58,351 nucleotides of DNA from positions 1 through 58,351 of the forward strand of contig DATFJV010000030.1 in NCBI GenBank assembly GCA_035268985.1, in the 5' to 3' direction. A program made the position numbers and the translations under genes. Shown here in pieces: positions 27,536 to 35,883 of the stretch; position 1 is the first letter of the stretch, and the number at the start of each line of letters is the position of its first letter. The notes under the pieces were generated by a model. That model worked only from the letters and a program-made list of their open reading frames with translations, was not told where the DNA came from and did no database searches. Source of the DNA: JAAYHV01 sp035268985. GTDB taxonomy: Bacteria > Bacillota > Clostridia > Peptostreptococcales > Anaerovoracaceae.

Positions 27536-27556
27536 GTGTTTTATTTGACATTAAAA
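27524..27556. repeat. Perfect inverted repeat over the ylxM promoter -35 box
   Basis: 12-bp arms TTTTAATGTCAA and TTGACATTAAAA flank a 9-bp centre. The inner arm contains the -35 hexamer of the ylxM promoter and the outer arm covers the stop codon of the lysO-type gene. It could be an operator or a weak terminator for the upstream operon; it has no T-run on the minus strand. Confidence 0.65.
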
Positions 27557-28489
27557 CAATGAGCACAAAATGGTTAAAATTAGCGGTACAAGCAAGGTTA
27601 CAATAACTCCTACTATTAGTGCCACTAGACCCATTTCTTTCCCTATCGCTTTGGTAATAGGAACTAATAATGTGTCCATAGTCCCTCCTGCACCAGATGC
27701 TATGGGTGCACTAGAAGACATTCTTACAAATAACGGGATTAATATTACTGTAAAAAAGTCCCTCATTACATTAACCATGAATCCATAAATACCTGCTTCT
27801 GCTCCGTAATAGTGCATCATTGTAGCCCCCGTTAAACTGTAGTAACCCATGCCACTTGCAGATATAAGATTATATTCAAAAGGCACATCGATTATCAGTG
27901 AGGCGAACATTCCTCCTAGTAAACTGCCAACTACTATTGCTATAATTAAATATATTATCCTAAACCCTATTTCTTTAACAAATTTAAATATTCCAATATT
28001 AGACCCCATGCCAATTCCAACGCTTGTATATAATAAAATAAGTGAAATTACTAAGCAGTTATTTAAAAACCCTTGGCAATCGTGTGGCATAAAAAAATAG
28101 CCTATTATTGTACCTGTTATTATACTAAAGGGTATTAATATTAATATCGAATCTATGGTCTTTTTACCATCACCGCTGTCATTACTTATTTTTTCTTCCA
28201 GAATTTTTCTTTTGATCTTTTCGAAATCAATTAATTTTTTTTCAACAAATAAGCAAAGTATTATACTAAAGAAAATTGCAGACAAACAAATAAAAGCGGA
28301 ATTAAGCCCTATTGTGTCCAGATTATTCATAACATCATCATTTATACCTACATTTGCTCCGATTACAAGCATTAAAAATACCAATGCTACATTTGTAACT
28401 ATGGAAGAACCCTTATAAAACTTATCTGGCATATTGATTATCCCAAAAAAAAACCCAACACCTAAACATAAAAAAGGCATAACTGTCAT
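27551..28489 (-). CDS. LysO-family (DUF340) amino-acid exporter
   Basis: A 312-aa integral membrane protein with about eight hydrophobic segments. It has the LysO/YbjE-type repeats LVFLMLVIGANVG and LLYTSVGIGMGSNIG, and the conserved SASGMGYYSLTGATMMHYYGAEAG. The family exports lysine and its analogue thialysine in E. coli. It is the last gene of the NSS symporter-buk-EamA operon and overlaps the EamA stop by four bases. The substrate here is inferred. Confidence 0.85.
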   Translation of the reverse strand: MTVMPFLCLGVGFFFGIINMPDKFYKGSSIVTNVALVFLMLVIGANVGINDDVMNNLDTIGLNSAFICLSAIFFSIILCLFVEKKLIDFEKIKRKILEEKISNDSGDGKKTIDSILILIPFSIITGTIIGYFFMPHDCQGFLNNCLVISLILLYTSVGIGMGSNIGIFKFVKEIGFRIIYLIIAIVVGSLLGGMFASLIIDVPFEYNLISASGMGYYSLTGATMMHYYGAEAGIYGFMVNVMRDFFTVILIPLFVRMSSSAPIASGAGGTMDTLLVPITKAIGKEMGLVALIVGVIVTLLVPLILTILCSLF

Positions 28490-29376
28490 AAATATTCTTG
28501 CTCCTTTTTTGGTTCTTTATTATATAAAGTTATTATAAATACGGCTAGTAGTATTAGAAGCATACCGAGGCCTGTTTTAAGGTTTATAGTTTCATTCAGC
28601 AAAAGTATACCAATTATTATGCTGGTTATTGGTTCAAGGGTGCTCAGTATTGACACAGTGTCTGGTTCAATATACTTGACCGCGTACTGCACCAATAATA
28701 CTGCCGCGATAGTTATTGCTAAAGCAAACAAAAACATTACTATCCAAAACCTTAATGGAAATTCGTATTGAATGGAATTTGTTATATTGCCATATACAAA
28801 TAGAACTGTTGAGTTAACTACTATATACAAAGCCGCATATTGCATAGGCGGCATAAATCTTAAATCCGATTTTCCCAACCTAATTATATAATAAGCATAA
28901 GTAAGTCCAGATAATAGAGCAATTATCATTCCCCTAAAGGCAATTCCTTCAGTATGTTCATAAAACAATAAAATACCAGAAGTACAAAGGGCCACACAGA
29001 GAATCTTTATCCAGGTTAGTTTTGATTTATAAAAAATTAGCATTCCAACAACAGCAAAAACTGGATAGCTGAAATGTAAGGTGGTTGCTAGACCCGTGGA
29101 AATATAATTATAGGATGCATACAAAAGTGTCTGTGTTAAAAGCATACCTACAATAATAATATTTAATGCACTTAAAAGTTCTCTTTTTTTTATCTTTACT
29201 TTTTCACCCTTGGCAAACAAAATTAAAACTATGGGCAAAGCTAACAACTGCCTAAAAAAAACGACTGTTATAGTGCTACATCCAAAACCATAAAGGTATT
29301 TTGTGGTTATAGGCATAAACCCAAATAATACAGCTGACATAATTGCAGCCAACAGTCCTTTTTTACCATTACTCAA
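28486..29376 (-). CDS. EamA/DMT-family transporter
   Basis: A membrane protein with ten predicted helices in two EamA halves (FGFMPITTKYLY..FFRQLLALPIVLILF and the second half containing EPDTVSILSTLEPITSIIIGILLLNETI). Members usually export amino acids or metabolites. I favour a TTG start at 29376, which has GGGAG 6 bp upstream and overlaps the buk stop. The ATG at 29418 lies deeper inside buk and has no site. Substrate unknown. Confidence 0.85.
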   Translation of the reverse strand: MSNGKKGLLAAIMSAVLFGFMPITTKYLYGFGCSTITVVFFRQLLALPIVLILFAKGEKVKIKKRELLSALNIIIVGMLLTQTLLYASYNYISTGLATTLHFSYPVFAVVGMLIFYKSKLTWIKILCVALCTSGILLFYEHTEGIAFRGMIIALLSGLTYAYYIIRLGKSDLRFMPPMQYAALYIVVNSTVLFVYGNITNSIQYEFPLRFWIVMFLFALAITIAAVLLVQYAVKYIEPDTVSILSTLEPITSIIIGILLLNETINLKTGLGMLLILLAVFIITLYNKEPKKEQEYL

Positions 29377-30454
29377 CGCATTCTCCCTGTTTATATGTCT
29401 TTGCTTTTTCTTTTCCATCTAGTATTCTTACCGCGCCTGATGCTAAAGCTTGCATTTCAAATTCTCCTGGCACAATTACAACAGGAGCAATTTCTTTTAC
29501 CATTTCAGTTATTATTTCATCTATATAACTAGAATATGCAATGCCACCTGTAAGTATAATACAATCAACTTTACAATTTAAAGCTGTAGCCATGCTACCT
29601 ATCGCCTTCCCCACTTTATATGCCATGGCTGAATAAACTATTTTCGACTTTGCTTCGCCATCTTTCACTTGTTTTTCTACCAATCTCATATCGGTTGTAC
29701 CTAATAAAACTTTTATCCCTGCATCTCCTCTTACCATTTTAATCATTTCTTGTTTTGTATGATTACCCGAATAACATATATCTATTAAGTCAAGAAGAGG
29801 TATTCCTCCCGACCTTTCAGGGGAAAAAGGACCTTCATCGTCCCTTACCGAGTCAACTATCTTCCCGTCTCTATGGGCACCCACGGTAATTCCTCCGCCC
29901 ATATGTGCTACTACCGTTCTAAATTCCTTGTAATCCTTATTAAAGTTTTCAGTGGCAACTTTTCTTGCCACAGCTTTTTGGTTTAATACATGAGCCAATG
30001 GTTTTATTTTATGGTCTTTCATTCCAGTTATTTTTGCTATTTCTTCAAGCTCATCTGAAGCTTCACTATCATAAATAAATGAAGGTATGCCTAGAGGCTG
30101 AGCAATATCATAAGCTATAATTGCCCCAAGATTTGAGGCGTGGGGAGAAACTATATCACTATTAAATGCTTCCACCAATTCTTTATTTATCCTATATCCA
30201 CCTGCTTCTAAACCAAACAACAAACCGCCTCTAGAGACAACCGCTGCTAATTTTAATTCATCCACTCTGTGCTTATCTAATACTTCTTGCACACTTTTTC
30301 TTCTCATAGAAAATTGGTCAGTTATATCATTAAACTGACCAATTAATTCAACTGGATGATCTATCGTTTCGGTGAATACATTGTTACTACCTTCGTACAC
30401 AGCTATTTTAGTAGTTGTTGACCCTGGATTAATTACCAATATATTCATGCTCAT
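29369..30454 (-). CDS. buk: Butyrate kinase
   Basis: It converts butyryl phosphate and ADP to butyrate and ATP, the energy-yielding end of butyrate fermentation. Acetokinase-family signatures are NILVINPGSTTTKIAVYEG, VVAHMGGGITVGAHRDGKIVD and ILTGGIAYSS. Its 361 aa are typical. GGAGG lies 6 bp before the ATG. It sits among amino-acid transporters rather than beside ptb (found at 52060), suggesting that butyrate forms from amino acids. A branched-chain acid kinase role is possible. Confidence 0.93.
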   Translation of the reverse strand: MSMNILVINPGSTTTKIAVYEGSNNVFTETIDHPVELIGQFNDITDQFSMRRKSVQEVLDKHRVDELKLAAVVSRGGLLFGLEAGGYRINKELVEAFNSDIVSPHASNLGAIIAYDIAQPLGIPSFIYDSEASDELEEIAKITGMKDHKIKPLAHVLNQKAVARKVATENFNKDYKEFRTVVAHMGGGITVGAHRDGKIVDSVRDDEGPFSPERSGGIPLLDLIDICYSGNHTKQEMIKMVRGDAGIKVLLGTTDMRLVEKQVKDGEAKSKIVYSAMAYKVGKAIGSMATALNCKVDCIILTGGIAYSSYIDEIITEMVKEIAPVVIVPGEFEMQALASGAVRILDGKEKAKTYKQGECVE

Positions 30455-30466
30455 CTTTTTCCTCCA

Positions 30467-31939
30467 TTATTTGTTAGGGACTGTATCTTTTTTCCTTCCA
30501 AACATAATATAACCCGTAACTGCTAATAATGCAAGCGCTATTGCTACTCCAACAGTAGTGTTCATGCCTTGGCCCAAGAAGAAATCGTAATATCCTTTTA
30601 TAAATATTACAGCTACGACAGCAGGAATAACCCATTGTACATAGAATTTAGGATACATGAATTTCGCTCCAATTCCTGTATTTGCTTCTTTGAGGAAATT
30701 ATCCCATCCCCATCCAAACTTCTGTACGCAGAAACTCATTACTATTAATGAACCTAATGGTAATAAATTATAAGAAACTATAAAATCTTCTAAATCAAGC
30801 ACCACTGATCCTGGACCAAATGGTACAAATCCTGCTAATACATTAAATCCTAATGCACACGGCAGTGAAAGAATAATTACAGCTACTATATTAACACCTA
30901 CAGCTTTTTTTCTAGTCCATCCCCATAGGTCCATAGCAAAAGCAATAATATTTTCAAATACAGCTATAACCGTTGATAGTGCAGCAAATCCCATAAACAA
31001 AAAGAATAAAGATCCCCAGATTTGCCCACCTGAAATAGTATTAAATATGTTAGGTAATGTTATAAAGATTAATCCAGGACCTGCTCCAACATCTACGCCA
31101 AAGGCAAAACATGCAGGAATGATAATTAATCCAGCAATGATTGCAACAAATGTATCACAAATTGTTACGTTAATTGCTTCTCCTGTAATTGATCTATCTT
31201 TTCCTAAGTAACTACCCATAACCATCATTGAACCAATACCTAAGCTAAGTGTAAAGAAGGCTTGGCTCATAGCTCCAAATATTACATTGCCCCAACCATT
31301 AGCTGCTGCTCTTGCAAAATCTGGTACCAAATAATACTTAAGTCCTTCTTCTGCTCCAGGTAACATTAATACTCTACCTGCTATAATAACCATTAGAACT
31401 AACAAACAAATCATCATTACCTTTGTGATTTTTTCAACTCCATTTCTAAGGCCTAAGACACAAACTCCAAATGATATTAAAACAGTCAATATCATCCAAA
31501 ATACAAGTGTGTTACCGGAGCTAAGCAAACCTCCAAATACTCCACCTACTTCATCAGGTGCCATGCCATTAAATGTTCCAGTAATAGTTTTGTATAAATA
31601 GAATAATATCCAACCTGCTACAGTTGTATAGAACATCATAAGCATATAATTACCAACAAATCCCATGTAACCTGCATGGTGCCAATTGGTTCCTTTGGGT
31701 TCTAACGTCTTAAAAGCTCTAACTATTGATTTCTGTGCGCCTCTACCTACTGAAAATTCAGCTACCATTACTGGAATGCCTAAAAGCACCAAGAATGCTA
31801 AATAAATTAAAATAAATGCAGCACCACCATATTGTCCTGCCATGTAAGGGAATTTCCATACATTACCAAGACCAACTGCGCAACCTGCGGCAACTAGAAT
31901 AAATCCTAATCTAGATCCAAATTGTTCTCTCTTGTCCAT
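30467..31939 (-). CDS. Sodium:neurotransmitter symporter (NSS/SNF) family transporter
   Basis: A LeuT-fold Na+-coupled uptake protein of 490 aa with about 12 membrane segments. The N-terminal Na+/substrate site reads SRLGFILVAAGCAVGLGNVWKFPYMAGQYGGAAF. Bacterial members import amino acids such as Leu, Trp, Tyr or Ala. It heads the operon leading into buk, EamA and the LysO-type exporter, with an AGGAG site before the ATG. Substrate not determinable. Confidence 0.92.
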   Translation of the reverse strand: MDKREQFGSRLGFILVAAGCAVGLGNVWKFPYMAGQYGGAAFILIYLAFLVLLGIPVMVAEFSVGRGAQKSIVRAFKTLEPKGTNWHHAGYMGFVGNYMLMMFYTTVAGWILFYLYKTITGTFNGMAPDEVGGVFGGLLSSGNTLVFWMILTVLISFGVCVLGLRNGVEKITKVMMICLLVLMVIIAGRVLMLPGAEEGLKYYLVPDFARAAANGWGNVIFGAMSQAFFTLSLGIGSMMVMGSYLGKDRSITGEAINVTICDTFVAIIAGLIIIPACFAFGVDVGAGPGLIFITLPNIFNTISGGQIWGSLFFLFMGFAALSTVIAVFENIIAFAMDLWGWTRKKAVGVNIVAVIILSLPCALGFNVLAGFVPFGPGSVVLDLEDFIVSYNLLPLGSLIVMSFCVQKFGWGWDNFLKEANTGIGAKFMYPKFYVQWVIPAVVAVIFIKGYYDFFLGQGMNTTVGVAIALALLAVTGYIMFGRKKDTVPNK

Positions 31940-32251
31940 ATCTTTCTCCTAAAATAAATTTATCAAATATAACAATACCCAATGTAAATATTATAGTTTT
32001 AAAACCAAATTCTGTCAACTTATTATACAAATAATTCAGGTTTTTTTGTTGAATTTAATAGGTTTTTTAGCCAATTGCATTATTCAAAATACAATTTTGA
32101 ATAATATTCAAAAGTTATTAAATTAATTCAAGCTAGATTTCTTAATTAACACCCAAAACAAATTGATATTTTTAGTGTAATTTATTCAAAACTATGGTAG
32201 AATATACAAGTAATTTGTTTAATATATAAAATAATTAGGAGAGGTGAATTT
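31940..32251. other. Divergent intergenic region between two Na+/amino-acid symporters
   Basis: A 312-bp AT-rich spacer without a plausible gene. It must hold the promoters of both divergent transporter genes. It contains a perfect palindrome (32079-32105) and three copies of the word TATTCAAAA (32081, 32105 and about 32184). A possible plus-strand -10 region, GGTAGAATAT, lies near 32195-32204, with a poor -35. Confidence 0.5.
32079..32105. promoter_or_regulatory. Candidate operator palindrome ATTATTCAAAA-N5-TTTTGAATAAT
   Basis: Perfect 11-bp arms with a 5-bp centre, midway between the divergent NSS and alanine symporter genes. A third half-site-like word begins one base after it. The position fits a shared repressor or activator site. 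It could also be a chance AT-rich hairpin. Confidence 0.5.
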
Positions 32252-33655
32252 ATGGAGGCTTTAAACAGCGTCATTAATGCGATTAACGGTTTCGTATGGG
32301 GACCGCCGATGATAATTTTATTGTTCGGAACGCACATTTATATGACGATTAGAACAGGGTTTGTACAAAAACACATTTTTAAGGCAATTAAAATGTCTGT
32401 TACAAAAGACCCTGACGCAGAGGGAGATGTATCACAGTTTGGCGCTTTAACTACCGCTTTGGCATCTACAATTGGTACAGGTAATATCGTAGGAGTCGGA
32501 ACAGCTTTAGCATTAGGGGGGCCAGGAGCAATACTTTGGGTTTGGCTAACAGGCGTTTTCGGCATGGCAACAAAATATGCAGAATGTCTTATCGGTGTTA
32601 AGTACAGAGTTAAAAGTAAAGATGGCACCATGATAGGTGGAGCTATGTACGCACTCGAAAGAGGCCTAAACATGAAATGGTTAGGAGTAGTATTCGCAAT
32701 ATGCACTGGTCTAGCTGGATTTGGTATAGGTAACACTGTGCAAGCAAATGCAGTAGCAACAGTTGTAAATGAAAATACAGGAGCTCCTTATTGGGTAATG
32801 GGGCTAATACTTGCGGCATTAGTAGGTGTTACTATTATAGGAGGTATACAATCCATTACTAAAGTATCAGAAAAATTAGTTCCTTTTATGTCAGTATTTT
32901 ATTTTATAGGATGTGTTATAATCTTATTTCTAAATGCAGATGTATTAGGAGAAACAATCGCACTTATAATCAAATCTGCATTCTCGGCTAGAGCAGCAGG
33001 CGGCGGATTTATCGGAGCTAGCATTATGGTAGTCGCACGTTTTGGTATAGCAAGAGGCTTATTCTCAAACGAGGCCGGGTTAGGTTCTGCACCATTAGTA
33101 GCATCAGCTGCACAAACCAGAAACTCAGTAAGACAAGCATTAGTATCAATGTCTGGTTCTTTTTGGGATACTGTAGTGGTTTGTTTGATAACAGGCTTAA
33201 CATTAGTTAGTTGCGTAATTAAATATCCAGGAATCGATGCAACTTCAGGTAATGGTGGAGTATTAACTAGTCAAGCATTTGCAATGATACCAGTACTAGG
33301 ACCAATAGTTTTAACTTTAGGTATGGCAACATTTGCATTTTCCACCATTTTAGGTTGGTACTATTATAGTGAACGTTGTATAGTTTACTTGGGTGGTGAA
33401 AAAATCAAGAGACCTTATCAAGTTATTTGGACACTTCTAGTATTTATAGGAGCAATTTCAAGCATGTCAATGGTATGGAATATCGCAGATACATTAAACG
33501 GCATGATGGCTATACCAAACTTAGTAGCAGTTCTTCTGTTGTCAGGTGTTATCGCTAGAGAGGGCAAGCAATATCTTAACCCAGAACATATTATGGATAA
33601 GGATTTAACTCCTATCCCTACAATAGAAAATACTAAAAAAGGTGTATTGTTCTAA
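32252..33655 (+). CDS. Alanine/glycine:cation symporter (AGCS) family protein
   Basis: A Na+-coupled uptake carrier for alanine or glycine, 467 aa with about 10-11 membrane helices. The family signature lies in FGALTTALASTIGTGNIVGV and GGPGAILWVWLTGVFGMATKYAE; IARGLFSNEAGLGSAP is also characteristic. AGGAGAGG precedes the ATG. It is monocistronic and ended by a strong hairpin. Confidence 0.94.
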   Translation: MEALNSVINAINGFVWGPPMIILLFGTHIYMTIRTGFVQKHIFKAIKMSVTKDPDAEGDVSQFGALTTALASTIGTGNIVGVGTALALGGPGAILWVWLTGVFGMATKYAECLIGVKYRVKSKDGTMIGGAMYALERGLNMKWLGVVFAICTGLAGFGIGNTVQANAVATVVNENTGAPYWVMGLILAALVGVTIIGGIQSITKVSEKLVPFMSVFYFIGCVIILFLNADVLGETIALIIKSAFSARAAGGGFIGASIMVVARFGIARGLFSNEAGLGSAPLVASAAQTRNSVRQALVSMSGSFWDTVVVCLITGLTLVSCVIKYPGIDATSGNGGVLTSQAFAMIPVLGPIVLTLGMATFAFSTILGWYYYSERCIVYLGGEKIKRPYQVIWTLLVFIGAISSMSMVWNIADTLNGMMAIPNLVAVLLLSGVIAREGKQYLNPEHIMDKDLTPIPTIENTKKGVLF

Positions 33656-33661
33656 AAAAAA

Positions 33662-33700
33662 TTTTGAGCTCTTTAGCATGGCTAAAGAGCTCTATTTTAT
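33662..33700 (+). terminator. Terminator of the AGCS symporter gene
   Basis: 12-bp perfect arms GAGCTCTTTAGC / GCTAAAGAGCTC around ATG, followed by TATTTTATT, starting about 10 bp behind the stop codon. Confidence 0.85.
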
Positions 33701-33753
33701 TGCATTTAATAAGTTTTCAATGTATAATATTCTAAATTAATATGGAGGTTTAT

Positions 33754-34197
33754 ATGTCGGAAATATTGGGTAATTATATATTAATATCATCATTTCTATC
33801 ATGGGCAATGGCTCAAATGTCAAAGATAGTATATTACAGCATAAAGAACAAGCAATTCAGTTTTTCATATTTCGTAAGTTCTGGGGGCTTCCCTAGCACA
33901 CATACGGCTACTGTAACCGGATTAACATGTGGTTCTGCAATAGTATATGGTTTTAATTCACCAATTTTCGCAGTATCATTAATATTTTCTGGAGTTGTGG
34001 TTTATGATTCTATAGGAGTTAGGCAAACCACAGGAAAGCTTTCTAAGAAGCTAAACTGTTTACAATTAGAACACCCCGAGCTATTTGAAGAATACGAAAA
34101 ATTTGACGAATTTACTGGCCACAACTTAGCTGAAGTAATAGCAGGTATTATCATCGGAGTAATCATTAGTATAATTACTATGGTTTTAATATTGTAA
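33754..34197 (+). CDS. Divergent PAP2 family (DUF212/YuiD-like) membrane protein
   Basis: A 147-aa membrane protein with the phosphatase-like SSGGFPSTHTATVTGL and a later GHNLAEVIAGIIIGVIIS (His in the second half-site), matching DUF212/YuiD. Catalytic function is unproven; a lipid phosphate phosphatase role is possible. I chose the ATG at 33754, since the ATG 12 bp earlier overlaps the GGAGG site. It is followed after 10 bp by a thioredoxin-like lipoprotein. Confidence 0.88.
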   Translation: MSEILGNYILISSFLSWAMAQMSKIVYYSIKNKQFSFSYFVSSGGFPSTHTATVTGLTCGSAIVYGFNSPIFAVSLIFSGVVVYDSIGVRQTTGKLSKKLNCLQLEHPELFEEYEKFDEFTGHNLAEVIAGIIIGVIISIITMVLIL

Positions 34198-34207
34198 AGG
34201 AGAACAT

Positions 34208-34744
34208 ATGAAAAAAACATTCATAACAACAATAATAATAAGCTTACTCCTCTTAACTGCATGTAGCAGTTCAGAAAAATCTATTAATAACACGAATAGT
34301 GATCTATCCAGTTTTGTTACAGTCAATTTATCTGGCGAAGATATAACAGAAGAAATATTTTCAGATTATGACGTAACCATGATAAATATATGGGCTACTT
34401 GGTGCCCACCTTGTATAGACGAAATCCCATCTTTAGGTGAACTTAAAAGACAATTGCCAGATAATTTTAACCTAATATCTATTTGCACAGATGGAGGCCA
34501 AGATTCGTCAAGTGCCAAAGATATTCTTACATCGAGTGATGCTAATTTTACAACATTAATTCCATCTGAAGAAATGGAAAGTGGATTCTTATCTAGCATT
34601 GATGCAATTCCAACAACTGTGTTTGTGGATTCCACTGGCAATTTTATTGGCAGCAGACAACTAGGAGCTCCTGGAGTTGGTGATGAAGCAATCATCAACG
34701 GTTATATGGAACTTATAAATGATGCATATAATGAGTTAAATTAG
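34208..34744 (+). CDS. TlpA/ResA-like thioredoxin-fold lipoprotein
   Basis: The N-terminal signal peptide ends in the lipobox LTAC (Cys19), so the protein is anchored outside the membrane. A Ser/Asn-rich linker precedes a thioredoxin fold with the active site WCPPC (65-69) and a cis-Pro segment AIPTTVFVDSTGNF. Its 178 aa are typical of extracytoplasmic thiol-disulfide reductases. The partner membrane electron donor (CcdA) is not adjacent. AAAGGAG precedes the ATG. Confidence 0.92.
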   Translation: MKKTFITTIIISLLLLTACSSSEKSINNTNSDLSSFVTVNLSGEDITEEIFSDYDVTMINIWATWCPPCIDEIPSLGELKRQLPDNFNLISICTDGGQDSSSAKDILTSSDANFTTLIPSEEMESGFLSSIDAIPTTVFVDSTGNFIGSRQLGAPGVGDEAIINGYMELINDAYNELN

Positions 34745-34808
34745 TTGACCTATCGTAATATTGCTTATATAATTAAATTACGTTATTGAAGTTATCAAGG
34801 AGGTTATT

Positions 34809-35486
34809 ATGCGTTATAACATTGAGGGAGGACAACTTCCAGTATTAATTTGTTCACTGGACTCTGGCGAAGAAATGATTACTGAAAGTGGAAGCATGGG
34901 TTGGATGACTCCAAACATCAATATGGAAACAAGTGGCGGCGGAGCTAAAAAAGTTTTGGGAAGAATGTTCTCAGGTGAATCGCTTTTCAGAAACATTTAT
35001 ACTGCTAAAGGAAATGGTGCGCAAATTGCATTTCTTTCAAGTTTTCCAGGTTCTATAGTACCAATTGATGTGAATAAAGAAGATTACGTAGTGCAAAAGA
35101 CAGCATTCTTAGCTAGCGAAAGTTCAGTGGAGCTATCCATGTTTTTCCAAAAGAAATTTGGAGCTGGCCTAGTAGGAGGAGAGGGTTTCATAATGCAACA
35201 ACTTAGCGGCTCAGGTATGGCATTTATTGAAATTGATGGTGCTGTTATTGAATACACATTGGAAGCCGGTCAACAAATGGTTGTTAGCTCTGGACATTTA
35301 GCATATATGAGCGGAACTTGCTCTATAGATGTATCTAGCGTAAAAGGTGCAAAAAACATATTCCTAGGAGGCGAAGGACTATTCAACACAGTAGTAACTG
35401 GACCTGGTAAAATAGGATTACAAACATTGTCACCTAGCGCTTTAGCTTCTGCTGTAGCACCTTACTTGCCAAGTAGCAACGATTAA
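34809..35486 (+). CDS. AIM24/TIGR00266 family protein
   Basis: A 225-aa, Gly/Ser-rich, all-beta protein. Typical features are EMITESGSMGWMTPNINMET, a GGGAKKVLGRMFSGESLFRNIYTAKGNG stretch and IFLGGEGLFNTVVTGPGKIGLQTL near the end. The family is widespread, with no firmly known biochemical role; the yeast namesake is mitochondrial. AAGGAGG lies before the ATG. It is probably a separate unit ended by the next hairpin. Confidence 0.9.
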   Translation: MRYNIEGGQLPVLICSLDSGEEMITESGSMGWMTPNINMETSGGGAKKVLGRMFSGESLFRNIYTAKGNGAQIAFLSSFPGSIVPIDVNKEDYVVQKTAFLASESSVELSMFFQKKFGAGLVGGEGFIMQQLSGSGMAFIEIDGAVIEYTLEAGQQMVVSSGHLAYMSGTCSIDVSSVKGAKNIFLGGEGLFNTVVTGPGKIGLQTLSPSALASAVAPYLPSSND

Positions 35487-35495
35487 TCAAATCAA

Positions 35496-35530
35496 AAATG
35501 CCTCTAGATTAAACCGGAGGTATTTTTTTA
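35496..35530 (+). terminator. Terminator of the AIM24-family gene
   Basis: The stem AATGCCTC / GAGGTATT (one G-U pair), with a 12-base loop, is followed by a run of seven T, about 10 bp after the stop codon. Confidence 0.75.
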
Positions 35531-35613
35531 TTATTGGTATAATTGTGAAACGAAATTAGCACCTTTTTCTTTTACATCCTTATTATATATTAAAAATGTA
35601 AAGAATATGAAAG

Positions 35614-35880
35614 TTAACTTCTTGTAATAAATATTACAAGAGAAAATTGAATTAATATTATTGCAGGTATTCCCCAATTGAAATACCATCGTTTTATTTT
35701 ATGTCTAAACATTTTCATTCCTAAAAATCCACCTATACTACCTCCTAAAAGGATGAAGGTGAACAAATTCTTTTCTGGTATTCTCCATTTATCATTTTTA
35801 GCTCTTCTTTTATCCATAAACATAAGTAAAAAGGTGAACAAATTAATTAAAGCTAAATAAATTATTAAATATTCAATCAT
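35614..35880 (-). CDS. DUF1294 family small membrane protein
   Basis: 88 aa with membrane segments at about 3-20, 42-55 and 68-85. The family pattern is FMDKRRAKNDKWRIPEKNLFTFILLGGSIGGFLGMKMFRHK. Function unknown. It starts 3 bp after the fumC stop with an AGGAT site, so it is co-transcribed with malic enzyme and fumarase. Confidence 0.85.
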   Translation of the reverse strand: MIEYLIIYLALINLFTFLLMFMDKRRAKNDKWRIPEKNLFTFILLGGSIGGFLGMKMFRHKIKRWYFNWGIPAIILIQFSLVIFITRS

Positions 35881-35883
35881 ATC

